From Arenicola marina (taxonomy: Eukaryota; Annelida; Polychaeta; Arenicolidae), in NCBI GenBank assembly GCA_964019135.1, contig OZ025248.1:30249670-30313669 (forward strand): 64,000 bases of DNA, in the 5' to 3' direction. A program made the position numbers and the translations under genes. The notes beneath the pieces were generated by a model. That model saw only the letters and a list, made by a program, of their open reading frames with translations. It ran no database searches and had not been told where the DNA came from. Below, in pieces: positions 1-10,439 of the stretch (position 1 is its first letter; each line of letters begins with the position of its first letter).

Positions 1-39
1 GTGGCCAACTGTCTTCGGAATGAGCAGTTAAGGTCTTCA

Positions 40-360
40 GACAACTAGGGTATTATTGTCCTCTGACTGAGGGCTATTCTCTTCAGACAGGGTATTATTG
101 TCCTCTGACTAAATGTTATTGTCTTCAGATAGGGTATTATTGTCCTCTGACTAAGTGTTATTGTCTTCAGATAGGATATTATTGTCCTCTGACTAAGGGT
201 TATTGTCTTCAGATAGGGTATTATTGTCTCCTAACTAAGTGTTATTCGAAATGACCAGTTACTGTCTTTAGACTAGATTTTTCTTCGGACTAAGTATTAT
301 TCTGTTCGGAATGACAAGTTATTGTCTTCGCACTAAATATTATGGTCTCCGGACTAAGTA
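40..360. repeat. 42-bp minisatellite, about 7 degenerate copies
   Basis: The phrase GGTATTATTGTCCTCTGACT recurs at 91, 133 and about 174, giving a 42-bp period. Each unit alternates a 'TTATTGTC' stretch with 'TTCAGATA' or 'TCTGACTA'. Copies are cleanest between 60 and 240 and decay toward 360. No coding capacity was seen. Confidence 0.8.
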
Positions 361-404
361 TTATTCTCTTGGGACTGAGCAGTTATTGGCTTCAAACTGG
401 TCAC

Positions 405-1006
405 TTACTTTGCCTTCAGTTGCATTCAGAAACAAGCTAAAACGATCCCATCCTTATAAGCATAAAACACTGTATGATCAATAACATCAGTAACAACGAT
501 TATGTGCAGCACGCTCGTATTAGGATGGGACTCAGCGTTCTAAACACACATCGCAAAAAGTTTAATTTTATTGATTTTGGCGATTGCTCTCTATGTGGAT
601 CTAAACCAGAGAACTCATGTACATGTTTTCTTAAAGTGTCCCCAACTTGCTGCTCAACGTGCCAGCCTAATGGGGGCGATGGGTATACTGTTCTTGGGAA
701 CAAACCTTCACATTTCTATACCACCTATGTCAAAACGCGATACCCGTCAGCTTGGTACAATACTCCTGTGCATGGAAGGGAACGTATGAATTTAATGTCA
801 TTTTCTTTAAATTAATCCATACTTATATACTCGAGAGTAAGCATTTTTTTATTCGAATTATGAAATCTGTTCATCAATATTATAACTATATTTTGTCCGG
901 GCTTCATCACTTTTGTATAATCACTAAGAGGAGTGAGCATTCACATGTCTTGTACATTGTTGCAAACCTCTATAAAAGAAAATAAAGCTTATACCAAAAA
1001 ATAAAA
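405..1006 (+). mobile_element. LINE (non-LTR retrotransposon) 3' fragment
   Basis: This is the extreme C-terminus of a LINE ORF2 plus its 3' UTR. The translation from 474 reads YVQHARIRMGLSVLNTHRKK and continues to a CSLCG zinc-knuckle half. The downstream half, HVFLKCPQLAAQRASL, lies in a different frame (571-789). Together these match the usual LINE C-terminal pattern of R-x-R-x-G-L-S-x-L-N, then C-x2-C...H-x3-L-x-C-P. A third frame (752 onward) carries the following residues, so at least two frameshifts have accumulated. A polyadenylation signal (AATAAA near 980) and an A-rich tail near 1000 mark the 3' end. The reverse transcriptase and endonuclease domains are absent, so the copy is 5'-truncated and dead. 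The clade cannot be fixed from this short piece; it is a different family from the LINEs at 52.3, 61.8 and 45.5 kb. Confidence 0.75.
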
Positions 1007-1263
1007 CTGTCGCGGGTAGATTTCAATGGCTTAATGATCCATCGGGCACAAGTTGGCTGCTTCTAGATGGGACATGTACTCACCATGAAGCTCACAACCC
1101 CAAACCAGATTCGCTGGTCTAACCGGTCGTTTATTATGCCCACAGGTCAATAAAGGCCACATGATGGTGCAACTCATTCCATGTGACAGTGGTCAAGACT
1201 GGATGTCACAGTGGTCACCAGATAAACCAGAATCCTCCGGGGATGAGGAGGTACCGGTCTTGA

Positions 1264-1510
1264 GTTACCTGATAACCGATACAGCGTCCAGTAACCTGAC
1301 AGCCGGTACAGCGTCCAGTGAGCTGACACCCGGTACAGCGTCCGATGACCTGACAGCCGGTACAGCGTCCAGTGAGCTGACACCCGGTACAGCGTCCGAT
1401 GACCTGACAGCCGGTACAGCGTCCATGCAGTGACCTGACAACCGGCACAGCGGCCATGCAGTGACATGACAACCGGTACAGAGTCCTGTGACCTGACAAC
1501 TCACGGCACA
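1264..1510. repeat. 27-bp minisatellite
   Basis: Units alternate 'ACAGCGTCCAGTGAGCTGAC' and 'ACAGCGTCCGATGACCTGAC' forms joined by CCGGT. The 27-bp period is divisible by three, so all frames stay open and give short repetitive translations (TASSELTPG / TASDDLTAG on the + strand). The unit decays after 1430. I regard the open frames as repeat artefacts. Confidence 0.75.
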
Positions 1511-1619
1511 CAAATCAAAGAGTGAGAAATCTTTATGACAGTGTGGGGTCATAGAACATGCTACCAGAGCTATGACCGGGTGCCGGTGGACTAATTGTAT
1601 TCCGTCTGCCCCTTATGGT

Positions 1620-1935
1620 AAATTGGGGTCCAGGGAGTTAGGACCCACCCCCCTCTTTTTGAGGAAGAATGCCGTTTTTCAATGCAAAATTTTGGCCATT
1701 TGCGGCGTGGACCACTCCCCCCCCCCCCCCCCCATTTTGGAAGGAAGAAGAGACGAGAAGGAAAAACGCTATTTGAGGCGGCGTGTCCCCCCTCTCCCCC
1801 CTCCGCGGTGATAAAAAAATTGGTGGATGCAATTTTGTTCAGAGCGCCCCCCACCCCCCCTCGGTCGCAAGTTTCAATGGACGCGCCCCCCACCCCCTCT
1901 CCACCCCTAAAAGTCGCCGCGTTTCAGTCCAAAAA
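1620..1935 (+). mobile_element. Degenerate C-rich MITE related to the copy at 14.7 kb
   Basis: The stretch 'TTTTTCAATGCAAAATTTTGGCC' (split here at 1675-1697), the following 'GCGGCGTGGACCACTCCCC' and the later AAAAAATTGGTGGATGC at 1815 align in the same order with 14,751-14,800 and 14,873-14,886. A 17-C homopolymer (1717-1733) sits at the same place as the poly-C of the other copy. The left end near 1630 resembles CCAGGGAG, but no clean right terminus or target duplication can be seen. Confidence 0.5.
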
Positions 1936-1989
1936 CGCGGGAAGGGCGGTGTATCAGATTAAGTAATCGAGTTGAAATACACCAGAGGC

Positions 1990-2262
1990 TACTCGCATTC
2001 AGTATTCAATATCTCCAGCGGGAACTGGCGAAAAAAAAATCAACTAAACGAACGAAAAAAACACATAAAAGAAACGTAACACGATTAAGCCTATCTTATA
2101 CCCAAAAGCGAGAAAAAATCAATAATAATATTTTCCTGCAATATATCGAGACCAGTACAAACACGATGAGTGACGTTTTGGAGACTAAATGAAATGAAAA
2201 CTGGAACGAGACCATCTTACATATACGGATACCTTCTTTTATTTTTTTTTCTATTCTTATAG
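1990..2262. other. Unrecognised A-rich DNA
   Basis: About 270 bp of A-rich sequence with no open frame of note and no repeat that I recognise. Confidence 0.5.
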
Positions 2263-2264
2263 CT

Positions 2265-2450
2265 TAATTAGTATCAAAAATTAGTAGTATTATAGTTTAA
2301 TTAGTATTATAAACTAGTATTATAGTTTAATGAGTATTATGAACTAGTATTATAGTTTAATTAGTATTATAAACTAGTATTATAGTATAATTAGTATTAT
2401 GAACTAGTATTATAGTTTAATTAGTATTATAAACTAGTATTATATTATAC
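2265..2450. repeat. 30-bp AT-rich tandem repeat
   Basis: 'TATAGTTTAA' recurs at 2291, 2321 and onward every 30 bp, joined by TTAGTATTAT and a/gAACTAGTAT. About six copies, with slight unit-to-unit variation at two positions. Confidence 0.85.
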
Positions 2451-2599
2451 TCTACTTCTTCTGTTTAAAAAAGGTGCGTGTTTTCATTGTGTCTTTCACT
2501 CGGTTTGATTATTGCGTGTATGATTTAAACGTATTCACCAGGTGGCTCTAATGATAACGGCCCGTACTATTCTTTCTTACTGCATGAATATGATTAATT

Positions 2600-2966
2600 T
2601 GTTTGTTATAACCATGAGTATGACATGAATTCAATTGGTAATATTATCAGGATTTTTAATAATCGAATTATAAAACATGTTATAACCATGAGTATGACAT
2701 GAATTCAATTCTTAATATTATCAGGATTTTTAATGATCGAATTATAAACATGTTATGACCATGAGTATGACATGAATTCAATTCTTAATATTATCAGGAT
2801 TTTTAATAATCGAATTATAAACATGTTATAACCATGAGTATGACATGAATTCAATTCTTAATATTATCAGGATTTTTAATAATCGAATTATATACATGTT
2901 ATAACCATGAGTATGACATGAATTCAATTGTTAATATTATCAGGATTTATAATAATCGAATTATAA
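2600..2966. repeat. 73-bp tandem repeat, 5 copies
   Basis: ACCATGAGTATGACATGAAT occurs at 2611, 2685, 2758, 2831 and 2904, giving spacings of 74, 73, 73 and 73. Each unit contains the EcoRI-like GAATTC and TTATCAGGATTTTTAATAAT. The copies are very similar (few substitutions), so amplification is recent relative to the surrounding decayed DNA. Confidence 0.9.
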
Positions 2967-3112
2967 ACATAGCTTTGTATGTTTATCATTATTCACATAC
3001 TATGTATAACTATAGATGTATGATACTTAAGTTTAAATCGACCTTGGATTTCATGATATCTTACCTTGATGATATAATGCAAATGTACCTTGTGAAATAA
3101 ATGCTGATTGAT
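2967..3112 (+). mobile_element. Possible LINE 3' tail
   Basis: The sequence ends GTGAAATAAATGCTGATTGA followed by TTTGATT. This ATAAAT-(TGATT)n style resembles the 3' terminus of CR1/L2-like LINEs. There is no coding similarity to support it, and it directly abuts the 73-bp array. This is a weak call. Confidence 0.3.
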
Positions 3113-3117
3113 TTGAT

Positions 3118-3330
3118 TAGCAGTGTATCTTTCCAAACGACCTCGACTATAACAGCGTTATAGCTTTCCGACGGATCTCGACTTTTACAGTGAGAACGAT
3201 ATCGAATGGAACAGTGTGTCTTTCCAAACGACCTCGACTATAACAGCGTTATAGCTTTCCGACGGATCTCGACTTTTACAGTGAAAACGATATCGAATGG
3301 AACAGTGTGTCTTTCCAAACGATCTCACGT
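3118..3330. repeat. 91-bp tandem repeat, 2.3 copies
   Basis: CAGTGTRTCTTTCCAAACGA starts at 3121, 3212 and 3303, with the third copy truncated after about 25 bp. Units contain GTTATAGCTTTCCGACGG and GATATCGAATGGAA. Near-identity of the first two copies indicates a recent duplication. Confidence 0.9.
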
Positions 3331-3422
3331 TGCGGGGTTTGGCAGGGTTATCGGAAGAAGGCCTACCATTTTCACATCAAAAATGCGCTCTGAATGGGCA
3401 TCATTTTACCATGACCCGGAGG

Positions 3423-3488
3423 GGCCGGTCCGATAGCTCAGTGGGTTAGAGCGCTCGCCTTGAGTGCTCTTGCTATGTGAAAGCCTTA
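3423..3488 (+). mobile_element. SINE-A tRNA-like head (5' part only)
   Basis: GGCCGGTCCGATAGCTCAGT followed by GGGTTAGAGCGCTCGC matches the tRNA-derived head of the SINE at 31,276-31,532. It contains an A-box-like TAGCTCAGTGG (RNA polymerase III internal promoter). Similarity stops at ...GCCTTA, exactly where a MITE (TGCCCTGTTCAC...) begins at 3489. The SINE body does not follow. I call it a SINE fragment rather than a tRNA gene because the T-arm and acceptor closure are missing. Confidence 0.7.
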
Positions 3489-3655
3489 TGCCCTGTTCAC
3501 ACGATGCAATACGTCGTAAAGTTCATTGCATCAAATCAACTTCTCGATCAACTGTGCAATTGAAGGGCATGTTTCCCCCGCATTGTAAGCTTAGCGCATG
3601 TTCTAAAGTTTCGATCAACTTCACGAGTTGAGATACACGGGTTTACACTTTGCCT
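3489..3655 (+). mobile_element. MITE-B, left part
   Basis: It starts TGCCCTGTTCACACGATGCA and aligns with 9822-9965 through shared blocks such as GCATTGTAAGCTTAGCGCAT and GTTCTAAAGTTTCG. Similarity fades after CTTCACGA (about 3635). It then shows ACACGGGTTTACACTT, whose reverse complement appears at 9532, so the copy may be rearranged. It is inserted in, or shared with, the SINE-A head immediately upstream. Confidence 0.65.
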
Positions 3656-3659
3656 TATA

Positions 3660-4540
3660 AGGAAGTGGCGCGGCCGAATCAGAACGAGGCTTGACCCAAT
3701 TGTGAGTAAACGGTCCGCACGTGTTGCATGCAGTAGGCCTAGGCCTGAGCCCGGGGCCTGAGCAGGCGTTATCAAAGTTGTTTATGGCACAACCACACAT
3801 ACAATTTAGTCACAAAGTATTAAAATGTCCCGTTATATATGTATTGTAAGGGGGTATACCCATAAAGTTAGCTGGAATATCCTCTTCCCAAGCAATGAAG
3901 GCTCAAAAACAAAATGCATGTATGTTTTATTTTAAAATCACATTTATAAGCAAGAGTAAAGGTCTGAAAAAAAAATCACCAGAGATAAAAAGAAACAGCA
4001 ACATAACACAAGTGACCAATTGATGACAGATAATTTGATACCTTATCATTATATACTACCTATAGCTGTACCAGTAGTTATTAAATGTAGTTTAAATTAT
4101 AATACTAACATACATATGAACTTATGCAGTGTAGCTCACATAGCAAACAAGGCATCTATTGAAAAAATATACCAACCCAGATATAGTATATACATACATT
4201 TTATAGGGAAACAGAGCTTGTGTATATTATGTATATATTGACATATATTACCACATATATATATCTTCTATAAATTTTTCTAATAATATTAAATATGTAT
4301 ACATATACATAGAATTAATCAATTGTACCGGTACTTGATATTTCATGTCTCTTCGCAGCTTACATTTTTTATACGTGAAAGTTGCATTTATCGTTATAGA
4401 AAAAGTGAACTTGACTTATATCTACTTCTAGCCTATCAGATGCGTAGAAATTCATAGCAATATTATAGTATCTTACATTATGATTGCCATATCTATATAA
4501 CTAATGAAGTCAACAGTGAAAATAATATACTGGTAAACTT
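3660..4540. other. Unrecognised AT-rich DNA
   Basis: About 880 bp, increasingly AT-rich after 3780, with short ATATAT runs (for example 4255-4262). No gene, SINE head or terminal repeat recognised. Confidence 0.5.
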
Positions 4541-4544
4541 ATTC

Positions 4545-4712
4545 ATGACCTAAATTTATTAATGTAATAAATTACTTTGAATTTAATCGTTAAATAAATT
4601 ACTTTGAATTTAATAGTTAAATAAATTAATATAAATTTAATAGTTAAATAAATTAATATGAATATAATAGTTCAATAAATTAATATGAATTTAATCGTTA
4701 ACTAAATATATA
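4545..4712. repeat. 27-28 bp AT-rich tandem repeat
   Basis: ATTACTTTGAATTTAATCGT at 4571 and its variant at 4598 begin a run of about six units of (A)AATAAATTA-ATATGAATTTAATAGTT. Divergence is modest. Composition is almost entirely A and T. Confidence 0.75.
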
Positions 4713-4978
4713 TATTCGCATAATAAAGCAATATACCTGGCAGCTAGTTCGTCAAATGGGCCAGTATTAGGCTTGCTTCTTAGACCGGGGACAGATAATA
4801 TTTTAATGAGAGAGAGCTCTAGTTTAAATGATTTCAACATCTTATATTTGGTCCAGATTAGGAGTGCTTTCCTTCAGTGGTCCTGATATCAGGACCGTTC
4901 GGAAAGCTTTTCCCCGGGCCTTCTCTTGTCTTTACCCTAACCTTTCGACTTGTGCCAAGACAATTATGAGGGGTGGGT

Positions 4979-5175
4979 GGGGGGGGGGGGGGGGGATTGC
5001 GTTCCTTGGGAATGGGGTTTTCATTTCACTACGTGAACTACGAATGAGGCAAATAATTCTTCGTGAACTGGGAATGGGCTATTAGCCGACCATCGTGATC
5101 AAGGATTTTCATTAATCGTGAACTGGGAATTTTAATATTAAATAACCGTAAATCGTGAAATTGCCATTTATATGG
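4979..5175 (-). mobile_element. MITE-D, partial copy
   Basis: A 17-G homopolymer (4979-4995) is followed by GCGTTCCTTGGGAATGGGGT and repeated CGTGAACTGGGAAT motifs. The stretch aligns with the reverse complement of 59,480-59,660 almost base by base (GATCAAGGATTTTCATTAAT is shared). The far terminus seen in the 59-kb copy is missing here, so this is a truncated copy in the opposite orientation. Confidence 0.75.
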
Positions 5176-5829
5176 CAAAGTGAAAAATATGCATTATTGC
5201 ATAAGAAGTTTGGCTACCAATATGTGGGCTAGGCTAGATCTCCTTGCAAGAGAGCTTTCACATTAAAACATTAATTTGCTCTAAGTGAAGTAGATATCAG
5301 TGTATACAGGTGTATATTAGCTTGTAAAGTCAGCGATGCTGAGGGTCTCTTACACTCCTTGTCATGCAGTGATATGTATATTATTATGACGTCAAATCTT
5401 CGATTTTAAGGCATCTATCACTTCGTTCGTTTGTTATGGCGAAAATCGCCATCATGTCGGTCAGTTCTGTTTGTGTGTGTGTGTCTGTCTGTCTGTGCGC
5501 GCGATAACTGTCGAACGCTTGCAGCTATCGTTGTCGAACTTCGCCAACTGATGCTAGAAGTCTAATCCCAGGTCAAGTTCATTGCCGGGTGAAATCGGTT
5601 GAACGTCGACGTTACAGTGACGTCATACGTCCAAAATACATTCCCCAGTCTAACTCGCTTAATATTACAGTTAGAAACACGAAATTAGTGTCTATATACT
5701 CAGCTCCTCAATATCTTTCTCGTTACTTCATCAAATTTAACGCAGGAGTTTTCCTGCTACAGGCTTTGGAAATTTCAAAATTTTCCACACTATTTTTTTT
5801 TTTTATCTCAAAGCGATTGTCACGAGACT

Positions 5830-6290
5830 GTGCATGGACATTAAAAATACCACTCAGGTACCGTATATCAAAAATTATAGTGATCCCATCGATAGTGTCC
5901 GTTTCCAAGGCGACGAAAGTCCCAATTATGAGCCAATGGAAGTTTGGTCCCCCGATTTTGACAACTTGGCATACAGGTATCTCAACGCCGCTTGGCAGGG
6001 ATATTCGGTCCGCCACCTAGATAGACTATGCCAAAAATTACGGCGATCGAACTCGCAGTATTCGTTTCCAAGGCAACGGAAAACCCCATTATGAAAGATA
6101 CAAATTTTACTTTTTTCCATGTTCGGTGCAGTTAAAATGCACATAGCCTCACGCTACTTGGTACAGGCTACCTAGGGCCTTATCAATTATGTGCAAGATG
6201 AATGCAATCGGACGGTTACTTTTTGTTTCCATAGCAACGCAAAAATGGCCCAATGGTAAAGGATAGGACATTTTTATAATTTACCATGAG
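5830..6290. repeat. Diverged 162-bp tandem repeat, about 3 copies
   Basis: GTTTCC followed by AAGGCRACGRAA-type sequence occurs at 5901, 6064 and 6225 (spacings 163 and 161). Each is preceded by an AAAATTAT/CGGCGATC-like stretch, and two are followed by a TACAGG-containing segment. Copies are too diverged to be recent. Confidence 0.5.
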
Positions 6291-8848
6291 CCAAAAAAAT
6301 AGAAACCGATAAGCCACGCAACTCATCTTTAACACAAACATTACATAAGGTTGTATCTTAAAATTGGTTACATTTCAGTTACCTGGGTCAAGGGTCAAGG
6401 CCGTGTCCTTAACTATTGTAAATGTCGAGTGCTCGGTTGTAGCTCAAAAACTAAAAGACATCTGAGCACCAAACTTGCCCTGGTGGATAGGGGTGACGTA
6501 GCTTATGCCAAATCCAATCTCAGCTGGAACCCGGAGTGGGCAACGTAACGGTGCCAGAGCGCCTGAAAGTTGGAGGTTCAAACCAGACGTTTTCAATTTT
6601 TAAGCTATCGCCTTTCAACATTTAACACAGACTGGGTCATAAATTAGGACCTTATGTTTAAAATTGTACTCAAATCGAACTAGTGGTTATCACGTAACGG
6701 GTCATTTCAATTAAAAATTAACGAAATTCACGGTGCCCTCAATATTGACCGTACAAACTTGAAAATGGTATAGGACCATGAGGAATTGTATCGCCCTTCA
6801 GGGAAAAATATGGTCAAAATTCGCCGTGTTAACACTTTTGCGTAAATCGAGTAAAACTATACGGCGTTTCTGTTCACCTAACGCGACCCCCTTCTCGCCG
6901 CCCCCACCCCGACCTTCTCCATGCCCCCCAATACACACACGCATTCTGGCTTTGATGCGCTTCACTGGCGCACACTCCTGCCCTTATCCACACCCACCCC
7001 TACCTTACACCCCTACCCTGTGTATTGCTCCCCGGGCCGCTGCCGTTCTGCTGCTTGCTGCATGGTGCTCTTACCGTGAACCGAGAGCCGACTTCCTCCC
7101 CCCCCCCGGAAAGCTACGAAACGCTGTAATTTTATTAATAATCGGCCCAGAAGATCCCGGTTTGAATTATAGTGTGCAGCGAGATGTCCACCATGCAACA
7201 TCATGGCATGCGTCATCAGACATCAATTTGAGCCATAAACTCTCAGCCGCCAGGGTGATGTGCCTTGTCTGTGTGTGTGTGTGTACGCGCTCTGTAGGTC
7301 GCAAAACGCAACATTTCGTTCTGCAACTTTACCCATCGATAGGTATTCGACATGGCTCGGTCAAGTTCGTTAGCGGGGTATGAAGGTCAAATGTCAAGGT
7401 TTTTTTTGTTTGTTCATTAACCATTGGTAGATAGGACCAAAAATCGGGAAAGTTGCTATAACGTTCACAGTTTTTATTTAATGACGCTGTACATTATGTC
7501 ACGTATTGAGCCCGTAGCTAACTTTTATCACGTCTTTGAATTTTGCAAATCGTCTAAGTAGTTTGTCTGCAAAACATTGCTAAACGTTAACATAGGACCC
7601 TATGAGAGCTATTAACTATTAAAAACAGCTGGTTGACATCCATGATGTGTCGCCGGAGACTCGTCACTTGGCTTATCGAGATGTCAACGCAGCGCGGCTC
7701 GCTAATCTTACTTATCATAACAACATTACAGCGACGCTCTTCACTGTCGCGAGCAGTGCCAGTTACCGCGGATCCAGTGTAGGTATACTGTTGTGGGGCG
7801 CGGGGCGGGGGAGGGGTGGTTGAAGGTGGTCTGGGGTGGTGGGATGATTCAGTTGGTTGCTATGCAAATGTGCATGGTAGGGATGTAGAAACTAGACGGT
7901 CAAGCAGAGCTTGGGAAGGAAGACGAAAATTGTGGTTATGGGACCAATTCGATCATGTTAAGACCCATTTCATGACGTTGGCATGGAACGCCGTCAGTCA
8001 TTTGGCGTATCGAGGCCTCATAATGGGCTTGGCCATGTTAAAGGGTGATTATTTGCTAGCGTCGAAACTACTGGTTCGATTTCGATGGAATTTGGCATAC
8101 ATGATGTCAGTAATATGGGTACATATTCCGCCACATAGAAGCCATCTACCTGCATTTATGTAGTCGCAGCGAATTTTTTCCACTTTCGGCAATGTCAAAA
8201 TTGATCATCCAATAACTCGAAAACTATAAAAGTGGCCACATTACTTTTGCGTCTGTCTCTGAAGAATATTCTGAAACAAACCGCGAAACTCCAAATATTA
8301 ACGAAGTTACGCGGGAAAACAGGTTTGGTAACCTTGACCTTGATATGACCTTGACCTTGGAAGCGTGACCTTGATCAATATAGTACATCTTTTTTTATTT
8401 ACTGGCTGTCTTTCGTGACCTTGACCTTGGATGAGTGACCTGGACCGATATAGCACTTCGCGCCCAAATAATAATGTCATGTTGCGCGCAAGGTGTTGTT
8501 TGTCTGACTTGTCCCCTTCATGGAGAAATTGAGGAGACCATCTTCCCGCCAAAATGCTCCCGTAGAGTCCCATGTTAAACTTTGGAATTTTTGGCAGAAA
8601 AACTATTCCGGCGATTTGAAAAAAAAAGACCGATTCCTGGTCCTATCTTTCAATGGTTAAGCGAATTTCAAAAAATTCCTGTGACCTTGACCTTTGACCT
8701 ACATGGCCCATCTACGAACTTAGCCGGACGATAGTCATTCCGCATCTTTCTGTGAACTTGGAACTCGGTATCTTAAGGCATTCGAAAGATAATGCCCCGC
8801 GTTACAAAAAGACAGACAGACAGACACACCGAACACACCGATGAAACA

Positions 8849-8960
8849 TTTTCGTCTTAATAACCGAACACACCGACATAAGACGAAAATAGAACATTTT
8901 CGTCTTAACAAACGGAACACACCGACATAAGACGAAAATTGACAATTTTCGTCTTAACTA
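8849..8960. repeat. Tandem hairpin units, 48-49 bp
   Basis: TTTTCGTCTTA at 8849, 8897 and 8946 alternates with its exact reverse complement TAAGACGAAAA at 8879 and 8928. The loop carries CCGAACACACCGACA. Each unit can fold into an 11-bp stem. Confidence 0.85.
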
Positions 8961-8999
8961 GAAATGTAGACCGAAACTAAATAAACGGGCAGTTTGGTT

Positions 9000-9525
9000 T
9001 TAACTGTCCACCGAGCAAGATCGTTCGGCCCGGGGGCGAAACTAAAGAGTGACTTTTACTTTTGGGATGGGGCCAACAATTGAGAGGATGCTCATTATGG
9101 CGACAGTTTTAGAGCTGCCGGATCTGAAGAGTCAATGTGGATACGAGGGGCCAAATATGTCACAAATAAAGTCACAATGAAGTCAATTGTTAAGGTCAAG
9201 GTCATTGTAGTGGGCCGAAGACATAATCCGGATTTTACATTTTACGTCATTCTCACCCTACGGGAGACGCAATCTCGTTATTATATAGCTTCGCGAGACT
9301 GTTCCCTGAGTGGGTCTCCCGAGGCTAACACTGCCTTCATAACTCTAAATCCAAATCTGAAACCATTGGCAAAACATTTTAAACACTAATTGTTCAAATA
9401 CTGCAAAAGTAAGTCACCTTAAACTGGTTCACATGCAGAAAAACTTCGAAGCGCACTCACTTCAAGCTGACGGTCAATGGCACAGGTGCTCTTGTTTACT
9501 CACCATCTAAAAGTAGGTCAAAATG
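9000..9525. other. Unrecognised DNA
   Basis: About 525 bp of mixed composition. The longest open frame (9135-9389, +) has no recognisable domain and no supporting signals. Confidence 0.5.
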
Positions 9526-9526
9526 G

Positions 9527-9820
9527 CCGCGGAAGTGTAAACCCGTGTATTGTCAACTAATCAACGTCGAGCATTTTAGCCATTCAGCGTTTGAGATGAC
9601 CACGCTGACATTGTTTGCCTTAGGACAGTTATGAGTATATGTGTGGCTTGTATGCATGACGTTATGAATGATGCTCGAATGGTATGTTCACTAGGTGGCG
9701 GTTGTGAACATTGTTGAATCAGTTGGTACAAAGTTTGACCGCGTTAACTGTTGACCAACCGATGCTTCGATTGTTGTTACGACTATTGAAGGAATGAGCG
9801 TACCGTGTAAACCCGGCATA
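9527..9820 (+). mobile_element. MITE-B, right part (first of two head-to-tail copies)
   Basis: It aligns with the right part of the adjacent full copy: shared GTATGCATGACG, CTAAGTGGCGG/CTAGGTGGCGG and GACCGATGCTTCGA-like blocks in the same order. It ends GAGCGTACCGTGTAAACCCG-GCA, the inverted counterpart of the left terminus. A TAA separates it from the next copy. Confidence 0.65.
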
Positions 9821-10241
9821 ATGCCCTGTTCACAAGATGCAATCCGTTGTAAAGTTCATTGCAACTAACCAAGTTTTCGACAAGCTGTGCAATTGGAGGG
9901 CAGGTTTTCCACGCATTGTAAGCTTAGCGCATGTTCTAAAGTTTCGACCAACTTCACGATTTTGCAAATGTCAACCAATCAGCATCGAGCACTTTAGCTA
10001 ATCAGCGTTGAGATGGTGACGCTGAAATATTGTTTGCATAATGATAGTTATGAATGTATGTGGGGCTTGTATGCATGACGCTATGACGCACGATGATCTA
10101 ATGGTATGTTCGCTAAGTGGCGGTAGTGATAACTGTTGAGTCGGTTGGTGCGCGGTTTGACCATGTGAACGCTTGACCGACCGATGCTTCGACCGTTACT
10201 ACGACTGTTGAAGCAATGATCGTACCGTGTAAGCCAGGCAT
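9821..10241 (+). mobile_element. MITE-B, full-length copy, about 420 bp
   Basis: The left end TGCCCTGTTCACAAGATGCA and the right end GTACCGTGTAAGCCAGGCA form imperfect terminal inverted repeats of about 20 bp (clearer when the 3489 and 9819 ends are compared: roughly 14 of 20 match). The element is flanked by TAA/TA and TA, consistent with TA-type target duplication (Tc1/mariner-like or PIF-like; superfamily uncertain). There is no coding capacity, so it must have been mobilised in trans. Confidence 0.65.
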
Positions 10242-10438
10242 ACCGGCACGTGGATCGGTGGATCGCGCCCCCCTGTGGTCATGTCTGCGTGGTCGCAGGA
10301 TGAAGATCTAATGCCCTTCTTCGCAAAGAGTAGAGGGTTACCCCCGGCGACATGGCTCCACTCTCCCTTCATTCTCCCATTGACGCGATATGACCCAAAG
10401 TGGTTGAAGCGTCCTGAATATAAAACCAACCAAACTGA
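10242..10438 (+). mobile_element. SINE-A, 3' part
   Basis: CCGGCACGTGGATCGGTGGA begins the match to the SINE-A body. It continues through GGTCATGTCTGCGTGGTCGC, CATGGCTCCACTCTCCCTTC and TTGACGCGATATGACC to the tail AAAACCAACCAA. The tRNA-like head is missing. The left boundary abuts MITE-B exactly, and the break falls at the same SINE position where the 3423-3488 head stops. Confidence 0.8.
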
Positions 10439-10439
10439 C

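Larger units (their letters stand above)
5440..8960. repeat. Old composite repeat block (candidate large non-autonomous element)
   Basis: At 5469-5502 a (GTGT)n(CTGT)n run follows TCGGTCAGTTC. Near the other end, 8808-8840 carries GACAGACAGACAGACACACC in inverse orientation, suggesting inverted termini about 3.4 kb apart. Inside are about three diverged 162-bp units marked by GTTTCCAAGGCAACG at 5901, 6064 and 6225. There is a second GT run at 7270-7290 followed by GGTCAAGTTCGTTAGCGGGG, which echoes GGTCAAGTTCATTGCCGGGT near 5575. Several 'TGACCTTGACCTTGG' motifs lie at 8330-8440 and 8680-8700. No open frame resembles a transposase. Most likely nested old repeats; a single element is only one reading. 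Confidence 0.4.

Noticed and set aside
6778-7383. 201-codon plus frame
   Set aside because: It starts in old repeat DNA and includes C-rich and (GT)n low-complexity translation. No domain, splice sites or codon signal support it.
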